A stretch of DNA of 64,000 nucleotides from a virus (IMGVR_UViG_3300032315_001401:124001-188000), one strand, 5' to 3'. Positions 19,776 to 27,839 are shown, counted from the stretch's first letter. The notes: a model not told the origin generated them from the sequence alone. Program-made: numbers and translations.

Positions 19776-20509
19776 TATTTTTTAAATACGAATGTTGAAA
19801 GTCCAACACCAGATAAAACATTTTTTAAATTTCTTTTTAAGTATCTAGAACTTATTTCTAAAGTCTGAAGGTGTTTGGTTTTTTGATTTTTTTGAATCGT
19901 AGATAAGTTATTTAACCAGTAATCAAGGGTTGGTTCAAGAGCATAATCATAATGATCTTCAAAATAGATTAAATCAAAATTGTGAGATTTAAACATGTCG
20001 ATCCATTTATCTTTACTATAAGTTTTCATTAGAAAATTATTTAAGTATTTTTCACAATGAGAAATATCAGTTTTTAAATAATAATCTCTTACAATAATTT
20101 GATTTGAAGATTTTGAAAGTTGGGTTAGAACACTATCAGGTTGATATAAATGACAAAATGATTCAATAAACACTATTGAATCATACACCTGATTAAAATT
20201 ATAGTCAAGTAAATCACAAAGTATTACATTTTCAGATATGTTTTCTTTTACATATTCATATTGACGTTTTGAGTTTGTAATTGAAATAACCTCACAACCC
20301 AAATCTTTTTGAATTACTTTTGCTGGTCCACCCCAACCACATCCACAATCTAAAATTTTAGAATTGGGTTTGAGGAATTGATAAAGATGTTGAACTGCAT
20401 TATACATTATATCACCATCTCCCCACCCAACATGATAGTGAAGATCCTCACCTAAAACTTTTTTCCATAATTCTGGATCTGTATCAGAATAAAAATCTTC
20501 AATTTTCAT
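19775..20509 (-). CDS. SAM-dependent methyltransferase (CFA-synthase-like)
   Basis: 244 residues. ILDCGCGWGGPA (52-63) is the SAM-binding motif, preceded by HYHVGWGDG as in sterol and cyclopropane-fatty-acid methyltransferases. VFIESFCHLYQP is the mid-region of such enzymes. It should methylate a small molecule, lipid or peptide side chain. Position inside a hydroxylase cluster suggests a tailoring role. Confidence 0.75.
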   Translation of the reverse strand: MKIEDFYSDTDPELWKKVLGEDLHYHVGWGDGDIMYNAVQHLYQFLKPNSKILDCGCGWGGPAKVIQKDLGCEVISITNSKRQYEYVKENISENVILCDLLDYNFNQVYDSIVFIESFCHLYQPDSVLTQLSKSSNQIIVRDYYLKTDISHCEKYLNNFLMKTYSKDKWIDMFKSHNFDLIYFEDHYDYALEPTLDYWLNNLSTIQKNQKTKHLQTLEISSRYLKRNLKNVLSGVGLSTFVFKK

Positions 20510-21137
20510 TTAACACCATTGTCCTATTTAAATCTACTATTAAATTTATCCGATCTTTTGAGGTATTATTCCAACCCCTATGCTCATAAAAATCATTAAA
20601 TGCAACACATTTTCCTGCATTCCAACTTCTACATTCATTTTTTACACAAAATATTATATCACCTTCAGGAACTATTAGTCCAAGATGAACTCTAATAATA
20701 TTTTTGCTTCCCCTATGCGGAGGAATAATGCCATTTGCTGGGAATTTAGCAACAGAAATTGAAGTTACTTCAGAAAATTTAGAAAGTAATGATATCGTTT
20801 TAGGAAATATTTTTTTACCAATAGGAGTTGGATTTGACTGATTTGAAATTATTAAAGTTTCCCATATTTGCTTATCGTTCAGTTGTAGCTCATATCTGCT
20901 ATGAGATTTTTTAAGAGCATTCAATTTAATTTGAGATTCATCCACGTTAGCCATATTTTTAGAGACTTCGTGCATATCTTTCCAAATTAAATAATTTTTA
21001 TCAACTCTCAACAAATCAAAAAAGTTAAAAGTTGATTTAAAATTAAATTTTAAATATTCTTCTAGAATTATGAAATAATTAGATTCTAACGAATTGCAAA
21101 CGTTAAACCTAGAAGTGTTAAGGAAACTCATAATCAA
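20499..21137 (-). CDS. Aspartyl/asparaginyl beta-hydroxylase-like dioxygenase
   Basis: 212 residues. PPHRGSKNIIRVHLGLIVPEG (near 140-160), KCVAFNDFYEHRGWNNTSKDRI and INLIVDL follow the Asp_Arg_Hydrox layout: HRG, strand, W-x-x-G-K-x-x-x-F-x-D-x-x-E-H, then R. Iron ligands H and H are present; the D of the triad is replaced by G in HRG, which is also seen in this family. Probably hydroxylates an Asp/Asn residue. Confidence 0.75.
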   Translation of the reverse strand: MIMSFLNTSRFNVCNSLESNYFIILEEYLKFNFKSTFNFFDLLRVDKNYLIWKDMHEVSKNMANVDESQIKLNALKKSHSRYELQLNDKQIWETLIISNQSNPTPIGKKIFPKTISLLSKFSEVTSISVAKFPANGIIPPHRGSKNIIRVHLGLIVPEGDIIFCVKNECRSWNAGKCVAFNDFYEHRGWNNTSKDRINLIVDLNRTMVLNEN

Positions 21138-21735
21138 TATGCAAAACTTTTAAGGGAGAATATTTACATTCAAAATAATACTCATGATTTTCATAACCAA
21201 AGTTAGTTTTCATTGGTGATGTAATATCAACTTTTTTTCCTTTAATTTTTAATTCAATATTATCTGGAACATTAGAATAAAATATAATGTTATTATATTT
21301 ATTTTTATATTTCCATGGATCTTTATGCTTTGGAGTTCCATTAAATGCTTCTATGTAATGGACACCATATATTCTTTTATCTGAAAATAAATCAATCAGA
21401 GATGGGTCAATTGATATATTATTTTTCAAATATCCATTTTCAATTTTATTATATTTTTTTCCCTCTAGCATAAAATCATCTACAGTAGATTTTTTGTAAA
21501 TTAAATGAGAATAACACATATCCTCAGAAAATTTTATCCACAAAAATCTTAGTCTATGTTTTTTTGAATTCTTTTCCATCAAAAAATGACTCATCTTTGA
21601 TGAAAAATTTCTTAGCGTAGGATTCTCCAAATCCCATTCTCTAAAAACAAACCATTTATCATTATCACAATTTAAATTATCAAGAAAATTTTGTATTTTA
21701 TCTTTATTATTTAAAATTTTATCAACTAGTTCCAT
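21118..21735 (-). CDS. Divergent 2OG-dioxygenase-like protein
   Basis: 205 residues. GTPKHKDPW (H-x-D, near 134-140) and NNIIFYSNVPDNIELKIKG are followed by NHEYYFECKYSPLKVLHIDYEF; this fits the first metal ligand pair and the following strand of a dioxygenase, with H and K/Arg positions less clear. Classified by pattern only. The 20-base overlap with the downstream gene shows translational coupling. Confidence 0.5.
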   Translation of the reverse strand: MELVDKILNNKDKIQNFLDNLNCDNDKWFVFREWDLENPTLRNFSSKMSHFLMEKNSKKHRLRFLWIKFSEDMCYSHLIYKKSTVDDFMLEGKKYNKIENGYLKNNISIDPSLIDLFSDKRIYGVHYIEAFNGTPKHKDPWKYKNKYNNIIFYSNVPDNIELKIKGKKVDITSPMKTNFGYENHEYYFECKYSPLKVLHIDYEFP

Positions 21736-22247
21736 AACTCAAATACACCAACATCACTATTTTCTTGAATATCAATACTGTATTCTACATTTTGGTTTAA
21801 ATCAGAATAGTCATATTGAACAAAACTTTTACCATTTACAATACAAGATCCCTTCAAACAAACTATACAAGAATATGATGCATTTGATGATATTATTTTT
21901 TCATTTTTTTCCATCAATTTAGCAGTCCAATTTTCATTTTTCCTCCATGGATTAAATGAAATAAACTTACTATTTTCTAAAGATTCACAAACTACATGAG
22001 AATTGACATAATCTTTCAAATTAATAAGAATTCCAGATGATCCTCCCCCTTCTTTTTGTATAACATTTCCATCCTTGATAACATAAAATCTACCATAACC
22101 ATACTCCAAGTATGTAAATTGAGTAAATCTTTCTTCAGATTTTTCAAATCCAATGCAACCTTTTGGTGCTTGATGGACGCAAAGAAAAAATTTCTTTGAT
22201 CTATAGGTCGTATTAAATGATCCTGATTCTGATTTTGAAAAGTTCAT
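21726..22247 (-). CDS. Cupin-like beta-barrel protein
   Basis: 173 residues (MNFSKSESGSFNTTYRSKKF). Short strands with Gly/Asn turns (GRFYVIKDGNVIQKEGGGSSG and SCIVCLKGSCIVNGKSF) and an acidic end suggest a cupin or jelly-roll fold. No metal ligands are certain. It is the first gene of the AT-rich cluster and may bind or shape the same substrate. Confidence 0.45.
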   Translation of the reverse strand: MNFSKSESGSFNTTYRSKKFFLCVHQAPKGCIGFEKSEERFTQFTYLEYGYGRFYVIKDGNVIQKEGGGSSGILINLKDYVNSHVVCESLENSKFISFNPWRKNENWTAKLMEKNEKIISSNASYSCIVCLKGSCIVNGKSFVQYDYSDLNQNVEYSIDIQENSDVGVFELWN

Positions 22248-22249
22248 AT

Positions 22250-22615
22250 TTACCCATTATTCTCTAAAAATTTATCAAAGGTATCTAGGTCATCTTTAAG
22301 TTCCTTTTCTTTCTTCTGGTCGTGATAATAAGACCAGAGAGCATTATGCACATCCATGAGATTATCAATCCAGAAACCTGCAGGATAAATTCCTAGTGTA
22401 TCTTGAAGACCACGATGACTGGTTCCTTCACTTTCTGCTTTACACATAATATAGCAGATTGCCTGAACCATATCAATCTTATCTGATTCAGAAAGCATAA
22501 AATACTTTCCTACTGCTCTTTGCTTTGCTTCTTCAGATTCTTTCTGGAGTTGTTTGCAAGCATCAGAATCCCACCATTCTTGTAGGGATTTGCCGAATTC
22601 GTTATGTTCAGTCAT
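22250..22615 (-). CDS. Hypothetical acidic helical protein
   Basis: 121 residues from the ATG at 22615 (MTEHNEFGKSLQEWWDSDAC); the longer frame to 22729 lies in the upstream gene. Helices with EEAKQRAVGKYFMLSESD and a C-terminal DDLDTFDKFLENN. It resembles conserved cyanophage proteins; function unknown. Confidence 0.6.
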   Translation of the reverse strand: MTEHNEFGKSLQEWWDSDACKQLQKESEEAKQRAVGKYFMLSESDKIDMVQAICYIMCKAESEGTSHRGLQDTLGIYPAGFWIDNLMDVHNALWSYYHDQKKEKELKDDLDTFDKFLENNG

Positions 22616-22838
22616 CTTTATGAAAAAAATTGCCAAAGAATCCGGAGTCGCCCTGTTTACGATTCTCAAGTTTATCCAGAAGACTATCGGTGGTTTGTAG
22701 AGTTTCAATGCGATGAATAAGGTCTGCAATCACACTACAAACCATTGGACGCTCTTGACGGGCAGCATATGATAGAGCATTACGCAGTGCCGCTTCTGCT
22801 TCTTTAAGTGATTCTTCAACTGATTGTGATAGTGCCAT
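22608..22838 (-). CDS. Conserved helical protein
   Basis: 76 residues (MALSQSVEESLKEAEAALRN). It looks like a small helical bundle: LSYAARQERPMVCSVIADLI and HRIETLQTTDSLLDKLE. The end KDD overlaps the start of the next gene. Resembles a known conserved phage protein. Confidence 0.65.
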   Translation of the reverse strand: MALSQSVEESLKEAEAALRNALSYAARQERPMVCSVIADLIHRIETLQTTDSLLDKLENRKQGDSGFFGNFFHKDD

Positions 22839-22840
22839 AA

Positions 22841-23425
22841 TTAATTCGCCTTTTTAATAAGATAAGATCCATCACCATTATCTACCCATTCAATTCTATC
22901 ACCTTCTTTAAAATCCGCTGCTTCTAATAGGTCTTCGGGAAATGTTATACAATATTCATCTTTATCAGTATCTTCATCTCTGACCACTTCAACAGGAAGA
23001 ACCCACTTTTTTACTTTATCCTTCTTTTGATTAGCAACAAGATACTCAAGATCACTATGACCCCAAGGTCTCATACCATCATCCTCCACTTCTTCTGGAT
23101 AATAGTTTTCTTCCCAAACTTCCCAGAAATCATTCCAAGATTTTTTGCATTCTTCTGACGAATCATCGTTATCACACACAAGATGTTCTTTTTTCTCAAC
23201 ATATTCATCATATGCAGGAATATGACCCTTACCATTACCATTCAGGAGTGCCAAGAGATCATAACAACGACCAGTATGATGCTTGAAGTAATGATACTCT
23301 TCATTCACAATACCTTTGATAGTATCATAGATTTCTTGTGGGGATACTTCAGCAGAAACCAAAGCATCTCTCACCCAAGTCTCAAGTCGTTCAAGTGAAT
23401 ACTTTTTGTAGTCAAAGTTGTCCAT
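22841..23425 (-). CDS. Protein with C-terminal AbrB-like domain
   Basis: 194 residues from the ATG at 23425, which has a good ribosome-binding site (AAGGAGC 7 bases upstream); the ATG at 23452 is rejected. The N-terminal part is acidic and helical. The last 55 residues (KKWVLPVEVVRDEDTDKDEY onward, then FPEDLLEAADFKEGDRIEWV) fit the AbrB/SpoVT swapped hairpin. It may act as a transcription regulator or DNA-binding antitoxin. Confidence 0.65.
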   Translation of the reverse strand: MDNFDYKKYSLERLETWVRDALVSAEVSPQEIYDTIKGIVNEEYHYFKHHTGRCYDLLALLNGNGKGHIPAYDEYVEKKEHLVCDNDDSSEECKKSWNDFWEVWEENYYPEEVEDDGMRPWGHSDLEYLVANQKKDKVKKWVLPVEVVRDEDTDKDEYCITFPEDLLEAADFKEGDRIEWVDNGDGSYLIKKAN

Positions 23426-23573
23426 TTTGATGCTCCTTAACTGCTTGTTCAATTATAACACCCAACTCTTTGCCGGTCAATCCATTCAACCATTTCCAGT
23501 TTGGGTCTTGCGGGTCCCAATCTGCCGTATAAGACCCATCGGCATTTTGTGTGATTTTAAAAGTATCTTCCAT
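23412..23573 (-). CDS. Conserved small acidic protein
   Basis: 53 residues (MEDTFKITQNADGSYTADWD), with FKITQNADGSYTADWDPQDP followed by a helix (GKELGVIIEQAVKEH). The pattern F-x-I/V-T-x-N-x-D-G-S is common in cyanophage small proteins. Overlaps both neighbours. Confidence 0.65.
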   Translation of the reverse strand: MEDTFKITQNADGSYTADWDPQDPNWKWLNGLTGKELGVIIEQAVKEHQNGQL

Positions 23574-23821
23574 CAGAACCAAGAACCATTCAGTGACTTA
23601 TGAGATTGCTTCAGTGCTTTGTAAAGTTTTTTAATTTCTTGATAGGATTCTTCTGGTTTCATCTTCCCACCAATTGCCATATTCACCAGATAGGAAACAT
23701 GATGAGAAAAGTTATTGAGATTGTTGATTTGAGCAATTTCAAGAAAACTTATTCCGGCATCTGGATTGATTGGAGGAGTTGGAAATAAAAACTCCTCTTT
23801 TGCTTGCTTTGCAGTTGTCAT
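23573..23821 (-). CDS. Hypothetical protein
   Basis: 82 residues (MTTAKQAKEEFLFPTPPINP). Helical after a Pro-rich start, ending SHKSLNGSWF. TGATG overlap with the next gene. Function unknown. Confidence 0.6.
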   Translation of the reverse strand: MTTAKQAKEEFLFPTPPINPDAGISFLEIAQINNLNNFSHHVSYLVNMAIGGKMKPEESYQEIKKLYKALKQSHKSLNGSWF

Positions 23822-24054
23822 TTGTCAAGTGTATAATTATTTAAATTATAAGGTTCTGATGCCAGAATGTCAATCCTTTCATCTATACCATTCATAGAGT
23901 TCATAATTTCATAAAGAACATTTGTGGTTTCAATGTTTTCTTCTTCAAGTTTTTGAACTTTCATTTCCAACTCTGATAACCTTTTATAAACATCATCCAT
24001 AGGGACTTCATCTAACTTGCCCCACTTCTTTTGAAACCAGTTTGGATCACTCAT
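23818..24054 (-). CDS. Coiled-coil protein
   Basis: 78 residues (MSDPNWFQKKWGKLDEVPMD). Residues about 23-60 (LSELEMKVQKLEEENIETTN) form a predicted parallel coiled coil with heptad Leu/Val. It may oligomerise. Function unknown. Confidence 0.6.
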   Translation of the reverse strand: MSDPNWFQKKWGKLDEVPMDDVYKRLSELEMKVQKLEEENIETTNVLYEIMNSMNGIDERIDILASEPYNLNNYTLDK

Positions 24055-24215
24055 AATACACCTACAGACTTTAAATAACGACGATATGCCATAAACCTAC
24101 CCACACTTGGTTGCCCTGAAACATTCAATTGATGGCAGATTTCACAATATTGAATCCATTCATACCAAGGAGTAGTAGGATCTAATTCGTGATAAGGATA
24201 ATCAGAGTTTTCCAC
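24051..24215 (-). CDS. Hypothetical protein with GTG start
   Basis: 54 residues, read by hand from the GTG at 24213-24215 (ends YLKSVGVL, with segment PWYEWIQYCEICHQLN). GGCAGG upstream is a plausible ribosome-binding site. It overlaps the upstream gene 24202-24411 by 14 bases. The C-x-x-C pair could bind zinc. No ATG start is available. Confidence 0.5.
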   Translation of the reverse strand: MENSDYPYHELDPTTPWYEWIQYCEICHQLNVSGQPSVGRFMAYRRYLKSVGVL

Positions 24216-24411
24216 CTACCTGCCCAGTATAAGTTTTGGATTCAGTGAAACCTTCCTGCCGTCCTTTAAGGAGAAAACGGGTTGCTGAAATACACGACTC
24301 TTCAGTGAGAGAGGTGATAAGTCCATTACCTTCTTTGTCCGTTGAATACCAGAGTCCATACTTTTTCTCATCAACATAAAAGGCATCATCGATTAGTTTC
24401 TTTTCGGTCAT
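24202..24411 (-). CDS. Hypothetical protein
   Basis: 69 residues (MTEKKLIDDAFYVDEKKYGL). The pattern DKEGNGLITSLTEESCISATRF looks like a strand-turn-helix. Start overlaps the next gene. Function unknown. Confidence 0.55.
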   Translation of the reverse strand: MTEKKLIDDAFYVDEKKYGLWYSTDKEGNGLITSLTEESCISATRFLLKGRQEGFTESKTYTGQVGGKL

Positions 24412-24520
24412 TGACTTTCTTTACAGTTTCGTGCAGTTCTTTAAGTGCTTGAATGGTTTCAGGAGTTTCTTCCCAACTCCAATCATTGTCATTTTTGTCT
24501 TTATAAGTTCTTTCAGTCAT
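24386..24520 (-). CDS. Hypothetical acidic mini-protein
   Basis: 44 residues (MTERTYKDKNDNDWSWEETP, ending VNDRKETNR). Helical and charged. Overlaps both neighbours. Confidence 0.5.
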   Translation of the reverse strand: MTERTYKDKNDNDWSWEETPETIQALKELHETVKKVNDRKETNR

Positions 24521-24683
24521 ACTTGTAACTCAATTTAATGTCTTTCTTTTTTAGATTGTAACGGTCAATGTGCTGCTTTCGATGGTCTTCAGTTTGAAAA
24601 TAGCACTTGCGGGTTTCTTTTCCGTCTTTATGCACCAATTTGTAAGGAAATTGGTCAAAAGGAAACTCTTCAGTGTGTTCCAT
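24513..24683 (-). CDS. Small conserved basic protein
   Basis: 56 residues (MEHTEEFPFDQFPYKLVHKD). The core FPYKLVHKDGKETRKCYFQTEDH, followed by a basic helix, resembles a small cyanophage protein related to the FPYTL family. First gene of the unit whose promoter is at 24707-24735. Confidence 0.65.
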   Translation of the reverse strand: MEHTEEFPFDQFPYKLVHKDGKETRKCYFQTEDHRKQHIDRYNLKKKDIKLSYKYD

Positions 24684-24706
24684 AATGTTGATTGCTCACG
24701 GTTTTG

Positions 24707-24735
24707 AGTATAGGATGAGATGTGGGATTTGTCAA
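24707..24735 (-). promoter_or_regulatory. Consensus sigma70-type promoter
   Basis: Minus strand TTGACA (24730-24735), 17-base spacer, TATACT (24707-24712). The start codon at 24683 follows 24 bases later. It lies directly after the stop of the gene at 24737. Confidence 0.85.
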
Positions 24736-24736
24736 G

Positions 24737-24964
24737 TCATTTAAATCCCTTTGTCTTCTCTTTGATATCTAACACTTCAATATGACTCAAAAATTGATTT
24801 GCTGTTTGCAACCACGCTGCCTGCACTTCCATATAATCTTCAAAAACAATCTCTCTACCATTAGAAAGAATTAACTTATAGTGATGACGATTATAAGGGT
24901 CGTTTGATGTTTGTTTGAATGTCTTCACTTCTTGTTTATTGTTGTCAGTAGAGTCCAAAACCAA
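24737..24964 (-). CDS. Conserved cyanophage hypothetical protein
   Basis: 75 residues (MVLDSTDNNKQEVKTFKQTS). Strands (YKLILSNGREIVFEDYMEV) followed by a helix (AAWLQTANQFLSHIEVLD). It resembles a conserved cyanophage protein. No terminator is seen right after it. Function unknown. Confidence 0.65.
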   Translation of the reverse strand: MVLDSTDNNKQEVKTFKQTSNDPYNRHHYKLILSNGREIVFEDYMEVQAAWLQTANQFLSHIEVLDIKEKTKGFK

Positions 24965-25013
24965 ACCTCCAAAAGAATTAGAATAATAATCTCAACAAAT
25001 ACTGGTGGCAGAC

Positions 25014-25364
25014 TCATTCTTCATCATTCCACGGAGGAACTTTTTGCATAATCTCTTTAATTCTTTCCACCACAGCAGGGTCTGGTGGTTCATTGATTCG
25101 TCGCACAAGTTCATCATATGCTTCTGCGGATACAATAATCCTTTCTGGTTCTTGTGCCAATCTCAACCTGCGTTCTGGACTGATAGTTAGATTGTAAGGG
25201 TCATCATAATCATAGATGTATTCTTGAAACCACCCAATACTCAAACTCTCCCAGAACTCACCATAACCCCATTCATCACCATCATTATAACAGTCAAGAA
25301 TATACAGGACATTACGAAATCCATCAAGAAAGTATTCCCATTTTGTTGGGGTTTCAAATCTCAT
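25014..25364 (-). CDS. Hypothetical protein with antitoxin-like C-terminus
   Basis: 116 residues. The first 70 residues are aromatic and acidic (FWESLSIGWFQEYIYDYDDP). The end EPERIIVSAEAYDELVRRIN-EPP resembles the DUF1778-type antitoxin segment (E-R-I-x-x-S-x-x-x-x-D-x-x-x-x-x-x-x-P-P), without the ribbon-helix-helix in front. No partner toxin is next to it. Confidence 0.55.
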   Translation of the reverse strand: MRFETPTKWEYFLDGFRNVLYILDCYNDGDEWGYGEFWESLSIGWFQEYIYDYDDPYNLTISPERRLRLAQEPERIIVSAEAYDELVRRINEPPDPAVVERIKEIMQKVPPWNDEE

Positions 25365-25773
25365 TATTTTTCCTCACTCGTTCAAGAAATGCAGTTGCTT
25401 GCTCATCCAATCGTGCAATCAAATCCTCAATATCACTAATTGCAATCTCATTATACTCACGATTGAGGTTCTCACAACGCAAAGCATCAATCATAGATTG
25501 AAATGCAATCATTTGTTGATGTTCTGGTGTGATGGGTGTGCCGTGAGTAAGTCCAGCACATTCCATATTGTAGTAATCATTATATCGTTGAAGAACACGA
25601 TTACTCTTCTCACGACGCTCCGCTTCTTCAAACATTTCGTCAGGGTATGGTTCTTGATTTCTCATAAGTTCTTTCAACCTCTGTTTGCCGTATTCAGTGA
25701 GTTCGTGTTTTTGTTTGCGGAGTTCTTCTATTTCTTCTTGTGTGAGATTGACCCAAGGCATATCATCGTTCAT
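25354..25773 (-). CDS. Hypothetical helical protein
   Basis: 139 residues (MNDDMPWVNLTQEEIEELRK), almost entirely charged helices, including LARLDEQATAFLERVRKN. It may form a coiled coil. Coupled to the next gene by overlap. Confidence 0.6.
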   Translation of the reverse strand: MNDDMPWVNLTQEEIEELRKQKHELTEYGKQRLKELMRNQEPYPDEMFEEAERREKSNRVLQRYNDYYNMECAGLTHGTPITPEHQQMIAFQSMIDALRCENLNREYNEIAISDIEDLIARLDEQATAFLERVRKNNEI

Positions 25774-26372
25774 CGCAACATCTCCTTGATTTTACGCAAA
25801 CAATCATTAAATCCATCCACAAGCAATTCAGTATCTACATTTTGACTTCCTGCTGCCGATTGTTCTTTAGGCAACCATCTCTCCACTAAATCTACAAACT
25901 CATCACAATAATATCCAAGTTCATCTCTTACCATATTGTAGAGTTTTTGAGATTTATGTTTCTCCACCAATCTATTCACAACCTCATCGGTAATGTATGA
26001 AGCAGGATTATCTTTCTTATCCCACTCTACTTCATCAGCAACTTCATCTGGTGTATATTTTTTATAAGGATACTCTTCTATTTGTTTCATAACTTGCTTC
26101 TGGTAGTAATCTTCAAGAACTCCATATACATTTACATCTCTGACCTGACGGATATAATCTTCTCCCCTTCTTCGCACAAACCACACATAAGCACCAGAAA
26201 AACTATCCGTGTATTCAATTCTATAATATGTTTTTGTATCATAATCTACTATATCAACTTTACCCTGACGCATCAGCATCATATCAGGTTCTTTTTCTGC
26301 TTCTTCAAGTTTATTGAGTTTCTCTTGAAGAATAGCAATATCTTCTTTGAGTTGTTGAATGGTTTCAGTCAT
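25770..26372 (-). CDS. Hypothetical coiled-coil protein
   Basis: 200 residues. N-terminal coiled coil (MTETIQQLKEDIAILQEKLN-KLEE). The middle is strand-rich (TKTYYRIEYTDSFSGAYVWF), then charged helices. Its N-terminal part resembles that of the 158-residue protein at 26455. First gene of the unit starting at the cassette 26396-26429. Confidence 0.6.
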   Translation of the reverse strand: MTETIQQLKEDIAILQEKLNKLEEAEKEPDMMLMRQGKVDIVDYDTKTYYRIEYTDSFSGAYVWFVRRRGEDYIRQVRDVNVYGVLEDYYQKQVMKQIEEYPYKKYTPDEVADEVEWDKKDNPASYITDEVVNRLVEKHKSQKLYNMVRDELGYYCDEFVDLVERWLPKEQSAAGSQNVDTELLVDGFNDCLRKIKEMLR

Positions 26373-26395
26373 AAGGAGGTTTGTTTCATAGGGTT

Positions 26396-26429
26396 ATTAT
26401 ACGACAAAAGGCACCCGTTTTCAAGTGCC
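26396..26429 (-). terminator. Terminator-promoter cassette A
   Basis: Hairpin GGCAC, loop TTGAAAAC with G, GGTGCC, then TTTT (26406-26429). TTGAAA (26419-26424) in the loop is 17 bases from TATAAT (26396-26401). Nearly the same as cassette B at 27543-27576. Confidence 0.85.
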
Positions 26430-26431
26430 TC

Positions 26432-26453
26432 TGTTCCAGTTTGAGAAGTGTCC
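26432..26453 (-). repeat. Boundary palindrome, copy 14
   Basis: One base differs from the consensus (TGTTCC); adjacent to the stop of the gene at 26455. Confidence 0.75.
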
Positions 26454-26454
26454 T

Positions 26455-26931
26455 TTAATCGGGATACTTCCCCTTTCGCACCTCATTAAACCAAAGTCCT
26501 TCAAGCAGACGACGAGTTTCACCATCCATAATAACAGCAAGCATCATACCATCAACAGTATGCTTTTTCTTAAACCAATTATGACTTTCATCATTAAATT
26601 GAAGACGAAGATATTCTTCATCATTATAAGAGACAAACTCAAACTTACCACCAAAATCAAACTCCATTTTTGGTTGAGATTTATGTGTCTCAATCTCTTT
26701 GAGGAGTTCCAGTTTCTTTTGAAGCACTTTGATTTCTGCTTCTGTCTTTTCAATATCAGATTTGTAAGTCATTTGTTTCAGGTAAGGAGTAGCATCCATC
26801 ACACCATCTTTCATTGCTTGTCTAAAGGCATTACGCAGACCTTCATCAACTTCTTCGGGATGTTGCTTCCTTGGTTCCCAGTTTGTTGGTTGTCCTTCGT
26901 TGATTTCAGTTGGTTTCCAATCGTTATTCAT
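26455..26931 (-). CDS. Hypothetical coiled-coil protein
   Basis: 158 residues (MNNDWKPTEINEGQPTNWEP). Residues about 60-85 (DIEKTEAEIKVLQKKLELLK) form a coiled coil; then FDFGGKFEFVSYNDEEYLRL and a C-terminal part. Similar to the 25770-26372 protein in arrangement. Last gene of its unit. Confidence 0.6.
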   Translation of the reverse strand: MNNDWKPTEINEGQPTNWEPRKQHPEEVDEGLRNAFRQAMKDGVMDATPYLKQMTYKSDIEKTEAEIKVLQKKLELLKEIETHKSQPKMEFDFGGKFEFVSYNDEEYLRLQFNDESHNWFKKKHTVDGMMLAVIMDGETRRLLEGLWFNEVRKGKYPD

Positions 26932-26969
26932 TTAAGTGATTACTTATAAGATAATTTATTAAAGTTCAT

Positions 26970-27242
26970 TTAGTCAGTTCCAGCATATTTCATATGAGTA
27001 TCATATCCACCTCTACTATAACCTTTATCATAGGACAAAATCATCAATTTTCGTATATCTCTCCATACAGCAGTAGGAAGTGGATAAAATTCCATAAGAG
27101 CATCAAGTTGATCTAAAAGTTCAGGAATTTCTTCAAATTTTTGTTCTAATGTCTGGGGAGTTGGTTGATATTCAGTCATCGGTTCTGGTAAAAAACCTTC
27201 ATGGATAATTCGTGGTTTTGGAAACTCTGGTTTATTCATCAT
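26970..27242 (-). CDS. Hypothetical protein
   Basis: 90 residues starting MMNKPEFPKPRIIHEGFLPE. A Pro-rich N-terminal half is followed by helices. Second Met may be the true start. Function unknown. Confidence 0.55.
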   Translation of the reverse strand: MMNKPEFPKPRIIHEGFLPEPMTEYQPTPQTLEQKFEEIPELLDQLDALMEFYPLPTAVWRDIRKLMILSYDKGYSRGGYDTHMKYAGTD

Positions 27243-27251
27243 ATCTCCGCA

Positions 27252-27509
27252 TCAATAATCATAAAATTGATCGGTTACTTTATAATCTTTATCCCGCACA
27301 CGACCAGCATAAGGATCAATGGAACTTACAGATTCTTCCATATCAGGAACAACTTCATAACGGTAAATATAATCGGCATTTCCACCACAATCAACAGAGA
27401 TTACATTTCCGTCAGGTAAAGTACCAATATAATTGAAAGTGTACTTATAGTAACTTGAAAATTTCACCTTTACTTCACCGTATTTTTCAATAAATTCTTC
27501 TTTTGTCAT
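27252..27509 (-). CDS. Conserved phage hypothetical protein
   Basis: 85 residues (MTKEEFIEKYGEVKVKFSSY). Start MTKEEFIEKYG and strands KVKFSSYYKYTFNYIGTLPD resemble a family found in marine phages. No catalytic motif. First gene after the cassette at 27543-27576. Confidence 0.65.
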   Translation of the reverse strand: MTKEEFIEKYGEVKVKFSSYYKYTFNYIGTLPDGNVISVDCGGNADYIYRYEVVPDMEESVSSIDPYAGRVRDKDYKVTDQFYDY

Positions 27510-27542
27510 TTTAGGTCAGCAGGGTTGTTTGTCTATGAGAGT

Positions 27543-27576
27543 ATTATACGACAAAAGGCACCCGTTTTCAAGTGCC
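27543..27576 (-). terminator. Terminator-promoter cassette B
   Basis: Same hairpin as cassette A, followed by TTTT, with TTGAAA (27566-27571), 17 bases, TATAAT (27543-27548). Cassettes A and B differ at few positions over about 58 bases. Confidence 0.85.
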
Positions 27577-27578
27577 CC

Positions 27579-27600
27579 TGTGCCAGTTCTTCAAGTGTCC
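27579..27600 (-). repeat. Boundary palindrome, copy 15
   Basis: Contains the TGA stop of the gene at 27591. Confidence 0.85.
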
Positions 27601-27839
27601 TTCTCTACCTCTTTTTCCAGTTGCTTATAAAGAGCATATTCGTATCCACACAAAAATGCACTTTCCACCCAACTGATAAGAATTTGTTTCCTTTGGTTCT
27701 CATCCTCAATTTTTATGTCGTCCATAAAGTATTCATACCGATATGTAAATCTACCATAAAAATCTTCATAAAACCACTTGTTAAATGAAAGTTGAGCATC
27801 TTCTTGGGGGTCAAGATATTCATTAGCAGGATGTTTCAT
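27591..27839 (-). CDS. Hypothetical acidic aromatic protein
   Basis: 82 residues (MKHPANEYLDPQEDAQLSFN). Rich in Phe, Tyr, Asp and Glu. ATGA overlap with the next gene. Its stop lies in boundary palindrome 15. Confidence 0.6.
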   Translation of the reverse strand: MKHPANEYLDPQEDAQLSFNKWFYEDFYGRFTYRYEYFMDDIKIEDENQRKQILISWVESAFLCGYEYALYKQLEKEVEKDT

